Of a stretch of 33,193 bases of DNA, positions 23,577 through 30,470 are shown one piece after another. Both the position numbers and the translations under genes were made by a program. Source of the DNA: Burkholderiales bacterium. GTDB taxonomy: Bacteria > Pseudomonadota > Gammaproteobacteria > Burkholderiales > Burkholderiaceae_C. Below the pieces are notes generated by a model. The model was given only the letters and a program-made list of their open reading frames with translations, was not told the origin of the DNA and made no database searches. Each line of letters starts with the position of its first letter. Position 1 is the first letter of the stretch. The stretch covers positions 7,351 to 40,543 of the forward strand of contig QBMB01000008.1 in assembly GCA_003241965.1 (NCBI GenBank), given 5' to 3'.

Positions 23577-24659
23577 ATGACTTCGAGCAACACCATGAAC
23601 CCCGCACAAACCCTCTTTCTGAGCGCGCCCGCCGCCGCCGACCTGATCCAGCGCCACGGCATCCCCCAGACCCTGCGCGGCATGCGCGACACCATTGCAG
23701 AAGACTTCGCGCGCTGGGCCGACTTCGACAAATCGGCCCGCGTGGCCAACCACAGCGCCAACGGCGTGATCGAGCTCATGCCGATCGCCGACGACACGCT
23801 CTACAGCTTCAAGTACGTCAACGGCCACCCCAAGAACACCCAGCTGGGCCTGTCCACCGTGATGGCCTTCGGCGTGCTCGCCGACGTGGCCACCGGCACG
23901 CCGCTGCTGCTCTCAGAGCTCACGCTCACCACCGCACTGCGCACCGCCGCCACCTCGGCGCTGGCCGCGCAAACGCTGGCCCGGCCTGAGAGCCGCGTGA
24001 TGGCGCTCATCGGCAACGGCGCGCAGAGCGAGTTCCAGGCGCTGGCCTTCCAGCACCTTGTGGGCATCACCACGCTGCGCGTGTTCGACGTGGACCGCGC
24101 CGCCACCACCAAGCTGGTGGCCAACCTCGCCAACAGCGGGCTGGAGATCGTGGTGTGCGAAAGCACGGCAGACGCCGTGCGCGGTGCCGACATCGTCACC
24201 ACCATCACCGCCGACAAAACCAACGCCACCATCATCTCGCCCGACATGCTGGCCCCCGGCATGCACATCAACGGCGTGGGCGGCGACTGCCCCGGCAAGA
24301 CCGAGCTGCACGCCGAGGTACTGCAGCGCGCCAGCGTGTTCGTGGAGTACACGCCGCAAACGCGCGTGGAAGGCGACATTCAGCAGATGCCGGCCGACTT
24401 TGCCGTGACCGAACTGCACGACGTGCTGGCCGGCCGCCAAGCCGGCCGCACCCACGCCGAGCAAATCACCGTGTTCGACTCGGTGGGCTTCGCGCTGGAG
24501 GACTACTCGGCCCTGCGCTTCATGCACAGCCTGGCCATCGCACAAGGCATGGGCACCACCGTCTCGCTGATCCCCGATCTGGCGGACCCGAAGGACTTGT
24601 TTGGCGCGCTGCGCCCGCAGGCGGCCGTGGCAGCGGCTGCGCTGCGCTTGGTGGCCTGA
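23577..24659 (+). CDS. Ornithine cyclodeaminase
   Basis: A 360-residue enzyme closely resembling the Pseudomonas putida ornithine cyclodeaminase as I recall it. It converts L-ornithine to L-proline and ammonia with catalytic NAD+. Aligned key residues: Glu66 (GVIELMP), Lys79 (SFKYVNGHP), Arg122 (TALRTAATS), the NAD loop ALIGNGAQSEFQ at about 143-154, and catalytic Asp237 in VGGDCPGKTELHAEV. Downstream, VEYTPQTRVEGDIQQ and FDSVGFALEDYSALR are also family hallmarks. The open frame starts far upstream, but only the part from 23577 is protein-like; ATG at 23577 and at 23595 are both possible (360 or 354 residues). It is divergent from the Lrp/AsnC gene and converges with a LysR gene 13 bases away. 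It likely serves arginine/ornithine catabolism into proline. Confidence 0.95.
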   Translation: MTSSNTMNPAQTLFLSAPAAADLIQRHGIPQTLRGMRDTIAEDFARWADFDKSARVANHSANGVIELMPIADDTLYSFKYVNGHPKNTQLGLSTVMAFGVLADVATGTPLLLSELTLTTALRTAATSALAAQTLARPESRVMALIGNGAQSEFQALAFQHLVGITTLRVFDVDRAATTKLVANLANSGLEIVVCESTADAVRGADIVTTITADKTNATIISPDMLAPGMHINGVGGDCPGKTELHAEVLQRASVFVEYTPQTRVEGDIQQMPADFAVTELHDVLAGRQAGRTHAEQITVFDSVGFALEDYSALRFMHSLAIAQGMGTTVSLIPDLADPKDLFGALRPQAAVAAAALRLVA

Positions 24660-24672
24660 GGCGGCAGCGGCA

Positions 24673-25557
24673 TCACGCCGTCTGCGCCCGCACCCAATCC
24701 GCGAAAGCCACCACCGGCGCACGTGCCCGGTCGGTGGTGCGCACACTCAAAAAGTGCACCGGCCGCACAACCTTCTGCAGGCTGCGCTCACCCAGCACCA
24801 CCAGTTCACCACGCTCAATTTCACGCGCCGCCAGGCGTGTGCTCTCCAGCGCCACACCCATGCCGTCGGCCGCGGCTGAAATGGCCATGGCGGCGCGGTC
24901 GAACGACGGGCGAGGGCGTTGGGGCAACGCCAGCCCATTGAGCTGAAACCACTCGGCCCAGCCGACCGGGCTGAGCTGTGAGTCGATGAGCGTCAGGCGC
25001 TGGATGGCGCGGGACGCGGGCTCCCTGGCCACCAGCAAGGCGGGGGACACCAGGGGCGCGATGCGCTCGTCGCCCAGCGAGACCACGTCCAGCCCCGGTT
25101 TGTGGCGGGCCGCGCCGTACGAGAGCGCCACATCGATGTCGCGCACCACACCCAGGTCCACTGGGTCGGCGCCGGTGGTCAGGCGGATGTTGATGGCGGG
25201 GTGCTGCGCAACGAACGAAGGCAGGTGCGGGCCCAGCCACTTGAGCGCAAAGCTGGGCGCGCAGTGCACCGCCAGCACCTCGTCGTGGGTGGGCAGCTGC
25301 ACCTCGGCGCAGGTGGCTTCCAGCGCGTCAAACAACCGGCCCAGGCTCTCGAACAGGCGGCGGCCCTCTTGTGTGGTCTGCACCTGGCGGTGGCGGCGCT
25401 CGAACAGAGCGCGCCCGAAGTGCCGCTCCAGGTCGCGGATCTGGTGGCTGATGGCCGAGGCGGTGAGGTGCAACTCCTGCGCTGCAAGCGCAAAACTCTG
25501 CAGGCGCGCGGCGGCCTCGAAGGTGCGCAGCCGCGCCAGCGGTGGAAGATTTCTCAT
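24673..25557 (-). CDS. LysR-family transcriptional regulator (GcvA-like)
   Basis: A 294-residue LysR regulator. The N-terminal helix-turn-helix is RTFEAAARLQSFALAAQELH then LTASAISHQIRDLERHFG (about 11-48), followed by LFERRHRQVQTTQEGRRLF. The effector-binding half has the GcvA-like features VHCAPSFALKWLGPHLPSF and IRLTTGADPVDL. The start at 25557 is preferred: a perfect TTGACA -35 on this strand at 25615-25610 would place the transcript start just upstream, leaving the in-frame ATG at 25605 outside the message. It is divergent from the class II aldolase gene across a 109-base interval containing a strong dyad, the usual layout of a LysR gene and its target. The inducer is unknown. Confidence 0.92.
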   Translation of the reverse strand: MRNLPPLARLRTFEAAARLQSFALAAQELHLTASAISHQIRDLERHFGRALFERRHRQVQTTQEGRRLFESLGRLFDALEATCAEVQLPTHDEVLAVHCAPSFALKWLGPHLPSFVAQHPAINIRLTTGADPVDLGVVRDIDVALSYGAARHKPGLDVVSLGDERIAPLVSPALLVAREPASRAIQRLTLIDSQLSPVGWAEWFQLNGLALPQRPRPSFDRAAMAISAAADGMGVALESTRLAAREIERGELVVLGERSLQKVVRPVHFLSVRTTDRARAPVVAFADWVRAQTA

Positions 25558-25581
25558 GCAATTCACTTTCAGATGAAACTG

Positions 25582-25615
25582 GCTCATGTTTCCATGAGCA
25601 TTCATCGTTTGTCAA
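25582..25615 (-). promoter_or_regulatory. Candidate LysR promoter with overlapping dyad operator
   Basis: On the minus strand a consensus TTGACA (25615-25610) is followed after 18 bases by AAACAT (25591-25586) as a weak -10. Over the -10 lies a perfect 7-base inverted repeat, GCTCATG-TTTC-CATGAGC (25582-25599), itself flanked by GATGAA (25572-25577) and TTCATC (25601-25606). The position suits autoregulation and control of the divergent aldolase gene by the LysR product. Prediction only. Confidence 0.55.
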
Positions 25616-25666
25616 TGCGCGCGGCCAGGAGGACCATCACGACTCATCACCATCCGAGGAGACACC

Positions 25667-26533
25667 ATGTCCGCCGTGCTCGAGAAGCTTTCAATGTTGG
25701 GTCAAAAGGAATACCGCCACGACCCACTGACCGACCCCAAGGTCTCGATCTATCAGCCTGACCAGCCCGGCCTGATTTACCCCGGCATCCCCACCTTCGA
25801 CAACGTGGCGCAAGAGCGCCAGTACCTGAAAGAACGCCTGGCCGGCGCCTGCCGCGCGTTTGCGCGCCAGGGTTTCGACTACGGCTTCGCCGGCCACCTC
25901 ACCATCCGCGACCCGGAGCACCCGCACCTGTACTGGACCAACCCGATGGCGGTGCATTTTGCGCAAGTGAAGGTGTCCAACCTGATCCTGGTGGACCACC
26001 AGGGCCAGGTGGTGGAGGGCCGCCACGCGGTCAACCGCGCCGGCTTTGTGCTGCACGCGGCGGTGCACGAGGCGCACCCCGACATTATTGCGATGTGCCA
26101 CGCGCACACGGTTTACGGCACGGCGTTCGCCTCACTCGGCCAGCCGCTGCTGCCGATCTCGCAGGACGCGGCCGCCTTCTTCGAAGACCACGTGGTCATT
26201 GGCGACGAAGCCGGTCAGGTGGCGGTGGAAGTGAAGGCCGGCCTGAAGGTGGCCGACTGGTTCAAGGGCGTGAAGGCCGCGATCCACCAGAACCACGGCC
26301 TGTTCACCGCGAGCCGCCACAGCATCGAAGCCTCGGCGTTCTGGTTCATTGCGCTGGAGCGCTGCTGCCGGCAACAATTGGCCGTGATGGCCACTGGCGC
26401 CACACCGCGCCTGGTTCCGGCCGAGCGCGCGCGCTACAGCCGCGAACACGTGGGCAGCGAATACATCGGCTGGCTGCACTTCCAGACCATCTGGAACGAT
26501 CTGGTGCGCAGCGAGCCGGACCTGTTCGACTGA
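25667..26533 (+). CDS. Class II aldolase/adducin family protein
   Basis: A 288-residue protein with the class II aldolase/adducin fold (about 45-270). Metal-binding histidines are His145 and His147 in MCHAHTVYG and His210 in NHGLFTASRHSIEA. Around residue 77 the motif reads GFAGHLTIRDP, with His where fuculose-phosphate aldolases have the Asn of GN-S, as in the large uncharacterised subfamily with FWVNP-like segments (here YWTNPMAVHF). The ATG has an excellent GAGGAG site 5 bases upstream. Possible activities are aldol cleavage, decarboxylation or epimerisation of a small hydroxy acid or sugar acid; the substrate is unknown. The divergent LysR regulator is its probable controller. Its stop is 12 bases from the convergent secreted-protein gene. 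Confidence 0.88.
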   Translation: MSAVLEKLSMLGQKEYRHDPLTDPKVSIYQPDQPGLIYPGIPTFDNVAQERQYLKERLAGACRAFARQGFDYGFAGHLTIRDPEHPHLYWTNPMAVHFAQVKVSNLILVDHQGQVVEGRHAVNRAGFVLHAAVHEAHPDIIAMCHAHTVYGTAFASLGQPLLPISQDAAAFFEDHVVIGDEAGQVAVEVKAGLKVADWFKGVKAAIHQNHGLFTASRHSIEASAFWFIALERCCRQQLAVMATGATPRLVPAERARYSREHVGSEYIGWLHFQTIWNDLVRSEPDLFD

Positions 26534-26545
26534 AGCCCAGGAAGC

Positions 26546-27100
26546 TCAGAGCTTGCCGTAGGTCTTTTTGGCGGTTTGGACGCAGGAAGACTTGGCATCA
26601 CCGGACAGTGCATCGCACTTTTCGGTTGCGACTTTGTATTTGGCTTCGTTGACGTCCTCTTTGGACTCGACACGGGCCTCGGTCGTGGCTTTTGCAGTCT
26701 TGGCACTGGCCAGTGCAGCCACGTGCGTTGCTTTCGCTTCCTTGCCGCACACGTCCTTGGCGTTGCCGGCGAGGTCGTCACAGCGCTCCTTGGCCACTTC
26801 GTAGGCACCGTCGGCCTTGACCGTCTGCACCTTGATGCCGTCGGCTGGCTTGCCGCTGGCTTTGAACTCCAGCTCAGCGCGAGCGTTCTTTTCTGTGGCT
26901 TCGGCTTCTTCCTTGCAGATGTCCTTGGCGTTGGCCTTCAGGCTGTCGCACGCAGCCTTGGCGGCCTTGTAGTCTGCGCTGATGGTGGTTTTGGCAGCCG
27001 CGTATTCGGCTTTGCTGAGGGTGGCGGCGTGCGTGAGCAGCGGAGCCAGCAGGAATGCGCCGACCAACAGCACAGCGCGGGAATGAATGGTGGTTGTCAT
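26546..27100 (-). CDS. Secreted protein with three cysteine-hairpin repeats, function unknown
   Basis: A 184-residue Ala/Lys-rich protein with a clear Sec signal peptide (hydrophobic 9-22, cleavage probably near THA-A, residue 25). The mature part contains three helical repeats of about 55 residues, each with a Cys-x10-Cys unit: Cys51-Cys62 (CDSLKANAKDIC), Cys107-Cys118 (CDDLAGNAKDVC) and Cys162-Cys173 (CDALSGDAKSSC). Each is preceded by a Tyr-x2-Ala/Val-Lys-like helix (YKAAKAA, YEVAKER, YKVATEK). The pattern suggests periplasmic helical hairpins pinned by one disulfide each. I recall similar conserved hypothetical proteins in Burkholderiales, sometimes loosely labelled TolA-like because of composition; no function is established. 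AAGG lies about 9 bases before the ATG. The neighbours (aldolase, MFS) give no obvious functional link. Confidence 0.85.
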   Translation of the reverse strand: MTTTIHSRAVLLVGAFLLAPLLTHAATLSKAEYAAAKTTISADYKAAKAACDSLKANAKDICKEEAEATEKNARAELEFKASGKPADGIKVQTVKADGAYEVAKERCDDLAGNAKDVCGKEAKATHVAALASAKTAKATTEARVESKEDVNEAKYKVATEKCDALSGDAKSSCVQTAKKTYGKL

Positions 27101-27303
27101 GGTGGAGCCTTTTCAATGTTGAAGGGGATTTCGTGGAGCGGCGGCATGCCGTTGATGAGGACCACGAGCGCAGCATCCGCCCGCGGAAGCGACGGGTCTG
27201 TTCGGTGTCCAACGGAGTGGGCAGGAGAGTGGGCGACACACCGAGCCATGCAGGCAACGCGCGTGACACGCGCGAAGAGTCTTGCGGCTTACCATCGCAA
27301 CCC

Positions 27304-28551
27304 ATGCCCCACACGCCTGCCGACCCCAGCCTGATCGACTCGCGCGTGGCGGCGCGCCGCCTGCTCACCGTGCTGGGGCTGGTGACGCTGGGCAACAGCG
27401 GCATGTATGTGGTGGCGGTGGTCCTGCCGGCGGTGCAGGCCGAGTTCGGCGTGGGCCGGGCCGACGCGGCCCTGCCCTACACGCTGATGATGATTTGTCT
27501 GGGCATCGGTGGCCTCTTTACCGGAAGGCTGGCCGACCGCCACGGCATCACGCCGGTGCTTCGCGTGGGCGCGGTGGCGGTGGCGGGGGGCTTTGTGTGG
27601 GCAGCCTACGCCGGCAGCATCTGGACGTTTGGCCTCGCGCACGGCCTCTTGCTCGGCATGCTGGGCAGCTCATCCACCTTTGCGCCCTTGCTGGCCGACA
27701 CCGCCCTGTGGTGGAACAAGCGCCGCGGCATCGCAGTGGCCATTGCGGCCAGCGGCAACTACGTGGCCGGCACGGTGTGGCCACCGCTGGTGCAGTGGGG
27801 CATATCGACCATCGGCTGGCGCCAGACCTATGTGATCCTGGGTGTGGTGTGCGGCACCGGCATCTTCTTGCTGGCCAACCTGATGCGTCAGCGCCCGCCC
27901 CTGGTGGTGACCGCACCGGTGAGCGAGGGCGAGGTGGTGCCCGACACCAGCCGCCCCTTTGGCTTGAGCCCCAACCACGCGATGGCCCTGCTGTGTGTGG
28001 CCGGCGTGGCCTGCTGTGTGGCCATGTCGATGCCGCAGGTCCACATCGTGGCCTATTGCACCGACCTGGGCTTCGGCGCGGCGCGCGGCGCCGAGATGCT
28101 GTCGCTCATGCTGTTCTGCGGCATCGCCAGCCGGCTCATCTCGGGCTGGATCTGCGACCGCATCGGCGGCATCCGCACGCTGCTGCTGGGCTCGGCCCTG
28201 CAGTGCGTGGCGCTGTTGCTGTTCCTGCCGTTCGACGGGCTGGTCTCGCTCTACCTGATTGCGGCACTGTTCGGCCTGTTCCAGGGCGGCATCGTGCCCT
28301 CTTACGCCATCATCGTGCGCGAGTATTTCGCGCCCAAGGAAGCGGGTGCACGCGTGGGCGCGGTGATCATGGCCACGCTGGTGGGCATGGCGCTGGGCGG
28401 CTGGATGTCGGGCTGGGTGTTCGACCTCACCGGCAGCTACCACGCGGCCTTTCTCAACGGCATAGCCTTCAACCTGCTCAACATGAGCATCGCGCTGTGG
28501 CTCTATTTCCGTGTGCGCCGCATCACCCGCGGGCAGCTGGCCGGCGCTTGA
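27304..28551 (+). CDS. MFS transporter, monocarboxylate/oxalate-formate antiporter-like
   Basis: A 415-residue, 12-segment major facilitator. Helix 1 is LLTVLGLVTLGNSGMYVVAVVLP; motif A is GLFTGRLADRHGI; helix 4-5 contains FAPLLADTALWWNKRRGIAVAIAASGNYVAGTVWPPLV then GWRQTYVILG, typical of the MCT/OFA branch (WF-x-RRG-x-A-x-G-x-AxxG). The second half has RLISGWICDRIGGIRTLLLG. The ATG at 27304 precedes the first helix directly; the open frame extends to 27055 but those codons look non-coding and overlap the divergent secreted-protein start. No good ribosome-binding site is seen. The likely cargo is a small carboxylate (inference from subfamily). Its 3' end overlaps the convergent LysR gene by 29 bases. 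Confidence 0.88.
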   Translation: MPHTPADPSLIDSRVAARRLLTVLGLVTLGNSGMYVVAVVLPAVQAEFGVGRADAALPYTLMMICLGIGGLFTGRLADRHGITPVLRVGAVAVAGGFVWAAYAGSIWTFGLAHGLLLGMLGSSSTFAPLLADTALWWNKRRGIAVAIAASGNYVAGTVWPPLVQWGISTIGWRQTYVILGVVCGTGIFLLANLMRQRPPLVVTAPVSEGEVVPDTSRPFGLSPNHAMALLCVAGVACCVAMSMPQVHIVAYCTDLGFGAARGAEMLSLMLFCGIASRLISGWICDRIGGIRTLLLGSALQCVALLLFLPFDGLVSLYLIAALFGLFQGGIVPSYAIIVREYFAPKEAGARVGAVIMATLVGMALGGWMSGWVFDLTGSYHAAFLNGIAFNLLNMSIALWLYFRVRRITRGQLAGA

Positions 28552-29476
28552 CCCCGGAGGCCTTGCCCTGCTGCGCGCTCTGACGCCGTCCACCGCCCAG
28601 CAACTCCAGAAAACGGCGCGCCGCCACACCCAACGGGTGCGCCTTGGCCCAGACCGCATCGACCCACAACGGCATGGCGTTGCTGAAGTTCTCCAGCGGT
28701 ATCTCCACCAGCTGGCCGGCAGCCAGCGGTGCGCGCACGAAGCCCTGCGGCAACCACGCCCAACCCAGCCCGGCGATCACCAGCCCCATGGCGGCCACCG
28801 GCGTGTCGGTGCGCCACTGGTGGCGCGACATCACGATGCGTTCGTCCACATCCACCGAGTGGCGCCCAGCCACCACAATCTGCCGCTGCACGGCCAGGTC
28901 ATCCTCGCGCACGCCACGTGAGTTCTTGCGCCCAAGCAGCAAAGGATGCGAGGGCGCGGCCACGGCCACCAGGATCTCGCGGCCCACTTCCTGAAAGCCC
29001 TCACGCGCATCCAGACTGGCGCGTTCGAACACCAGCGCCACGTGCGCACGCCCGCTGTGCAGCATGCCCAGAGCATCCGTCTGCGGAGCCGCGAGCACCT
29101 CCACCTCCAGCAGCGGGTGTTCGGCCGAGAGCTGCACCAGCGCCGCGCTCCAGGGCGTGGCGGCCAGCAGCTCCGGCGCCACCGCAATGGTGAGGCAAGG
29201 CTCCAGCCCCTGGGTGAGCGACAGGGCATGGGTGTCCAGCTTGAGCAGCTGCTCTGCCAGCATCCGCGCCTGGGGCACGAGGGCCAGCGCGTGCGGCGTG
29301 GGCTTGGGCTCACGGCCGCTGCGGTCGAACAGCGGGAGGTTGAGGTCGGCCTCCAGGTTGGAGATCGACATGCTCACCGCCGAAGGCACCTTGCCCAGCG
29401 AGCGGGCTGCGGCCGAAAAGGAGCCGTGGTCCAGTACCGCCAGAAACACCTTGAGGGATTCGAAGTCGAATTTCAT
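28523..29476 (-). CDS. LysR-family regulator divergent from a PACE efflux gene
   Basis: A 317-residue LysR protein. The N-terminal helix-turn-helix (about 1-60) includes FLAVLDHGSFSAAARSLGKV, then PSAVSMSISNLEADLNLPLF and DRSGREPKPTPHAL. The effector domain follows, with LTIAVAPELLAATPW and ALVFERASLDAREGF, and a basic tail (VKRRPAARG). Family knowledge: PACE pump genes are commonly paired with a divergent LysR activator, as AceR is with AceI in Acinetobacter. The same 84-base divergent arrangement here, with a dyad between the genes, supports that role. The inducer could be a diamine or biguanide-like compound by analogy only. The start ATG is at 29476; no upstream in-frame alternative is needed. 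Confidence 0.92.
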   Translation of the reverse strand: MKFDFESLKVFLAVLDHGSFSAAARSLGKVPSAVSMSISNLEADLNLPLFDRSGREPKPTPHALALVPQARMLAEQLLKLDTHALSLTQGLEPCLTIAVAPELLAATPWSAALVQLSAEHPLLEVEVLAAPQTDALGMLHSGRAHVALVFERASLDAREGFQEVGREILVAVAAPSHPLLLGRKNSRGVREDDLAVQRQIVVAGRHSVDVDERIVMSRHQWRTDTPVAAMGLVIAGLGWAWLPQGFVRAPLAAGQLVEIPLENFSNAMPLWVDAVWAKAHPLGVAARRFLELLGGGRRQSAQQGKASGVKRRPAARG

Positions 29477-29488
29477 CTGTCAGTTTTC

Positions 29489-29515
29489 CTGATAGAAGCT
29501 GACTTCTAGTATCAG
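29489..29515. promoter_or_regulatory. Dyad operator candidate between LysR and PACE genes
   Basis: CTGATA (29489-29494) and TATCAG (29510-29515) are a perfect inverted repeat, and inside them GAAG (29495-29498) and CTTC (29503-29506) form a second, centred on CTGA. The whole element lies in the 84 bases between the two divergent starts, and AGTATC/GATACT within it could serve as a weak -10 on either strand. It is the only strong symmetry in the interval, so it is the best candidate LysR site. Confidence 0.55.
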
Positions 29516-29560
29516 CCAGAACGACATACAGTGCAGCCATCGAAACAACGGAGATGAACC

Positions 29561-30004
29561 GTGCAGGGAATTTTGAGACGCGTGGTGTACATCGGCCTCT
29601 ACGAAGCGGTGGCCATCGCCCTGGCGGGCGTGGGCTTGATGCTGATGTCGGGCCAGAGCTTGCTGGACAGCGGGGCGCTGGCCATCGCCACTTCGTCGGT
29701 GGCGGTGGTGTGGAACCTCGTCTTCAACACCTTCTTCGAGCGCTGGGAGGCCCGCCAGTCCACCACCGGGCGCAGCGTGAAACGGCGCGTGCTGCACGCG
29801 GTCAGCTTCGAGATCGGGCTGATCGTGATGCTGGTTCCGCTGATCGCCTGGTGGCTGGGCGTGAGCCTGTGGCAAGCCCTGGTCATGGACATGGCCCTGG
29901 TGGTGTTCTTCCTTGTCTACACCTTCGCCTTCAACTGGGCCTTCGACGAGGTGTTCGGTCTGCCGGCCTCGGCCAACGCAGGTGTGGCGACCCAGGCGCC
30001 TTGA
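29561..30004 (+). CDS. PACE family multidrug efflux transporter
   Basis: A 147-residue, four-helix inner-membrane protein made of two bacterial transmembrane pair (BTP) domains, about 4-65 and 74-136. Glu15 falls exactly at the position of the functionally essential glutamate of AceI (IGLYEAVAIA), and Glu84 (VSFEIGL) is its counterpart in the second half. Other family hallmarks are WNLVFNTFFERWEARQ and the second-domain AWWLGVSLWQALVMDMAL followed by FNWAFDEVFGLP. PACE pumps expel chlorhexidine, acriflavine and short-chain diamines by proton exchange. Translation starts at a GTG with GGAG 7 bases upstream. The divergent LysR gene is its likely activator. The stop codon is 15 bases from the convergent thioesterase gene. 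Confidence 0.95.
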   Translation: MQGILRRVVYIGLYEAVAIALAGVGLMLMSGQSLLDSGALAIATSSVAVVWNLVFNTFFERWEARQSTTGRSVKRRVLHAVSFEIGLIVMLVPLIAWWLGVSLWQALVMDMALVVFFLVYTFAFNWAFDEVFGLPASANAGVATQAP

Positions 30005-30019
30005 TGCACCGGGGTTCGC

Positions 30020-30436
30020 TCAGCCCTTGGGATACAGCACCATCTGCGTGCAGCGGAACAGCGCGATCGTCTTGCCCGTTTCACGGTGCGTGACGACCGC
30101 GTCCCACACCTGCGTGGTGCGGCCCAGGTGGGCGGGCTTGGCCACGCAGTCGATGGTGCCCTCCAGCGCCGTGCCCAGGTGGTTGCTCTTGAGCTCGATG
30201 GTGGTGAAGCCGACCGCCTCTTTCGGCAGGTTGGCCACGCAGCCGTAGCCGCAACTGGTGTCGGCCAGCGTGACCACGCTGCCGGCGTGCAGGAAGCCAT
30301 TGGGCGCCATGGTGGTGGGCTTCACGGCCAGTTCCGAGCGCACTTCCTGCGGGCTCACGTGCGTGATCACCAGGCCCAGATGGCCGGGCAGCGCGCCGGC
30401 GCCGCGCTGGTTGAATTGTTCGGCAAGCGGGTTCAT
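30020..30436 (-). CDS. PaaI/YiiD-like hotdog-fold thioesterase
   Basis: A 138-residue hotdog-fold protein. The catalytic region NGFLHAGSVVTLADTSCGYG contains His50 and Asp59, in the PaaI arrangement (HxG...LAD). TIELKSNHLG is the usual substrate-tunnel strand, and the protein ends in IALFRCTQMVLYP. The expected reaction is hydrolysis of an aryl- or acyl-CoA thioester in the cytoplasm. The start at 30436 has AGGA 8 bases upstream; the open frame to 30580 lies inside the preceding MATE gene and is not used. It follows that MATE gene by 34 bases on the same strand and is probably the last gene of the TetR-MATE-thioesterase unit. Its link to efflux is unclear. Confidence 0.9.
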   Translation of the reverse strand: MNPLAEQFNQRGAGALPGHLGLVITHVSPQEVRSELAVKPTTMAPNGFLHAGSVVTLADTSCGYGCVANLPKEAVGFTTIELKSNHLGTALEGTIDCVAKPAHLGRTTQVWDAVVTHRETGKTIALFRCTQMVLYPKG

Positions 30437-30470
30437 GAGGGTTTCCTGTGGTTGAGATACAAGACGGGTT

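Noticed and set aside
27108..27127. Inverted repeat CCTTTTCAA/TTGAAGGGG in the leader of the secreted-protein gene, possible ribosome-site hairpin
   Set aside because: On the transcribed (minus) strand two of the pairs are C-A mismatches and the loop is only two bases, so a stable hairpin over the ribosome-binding site is unlikely.
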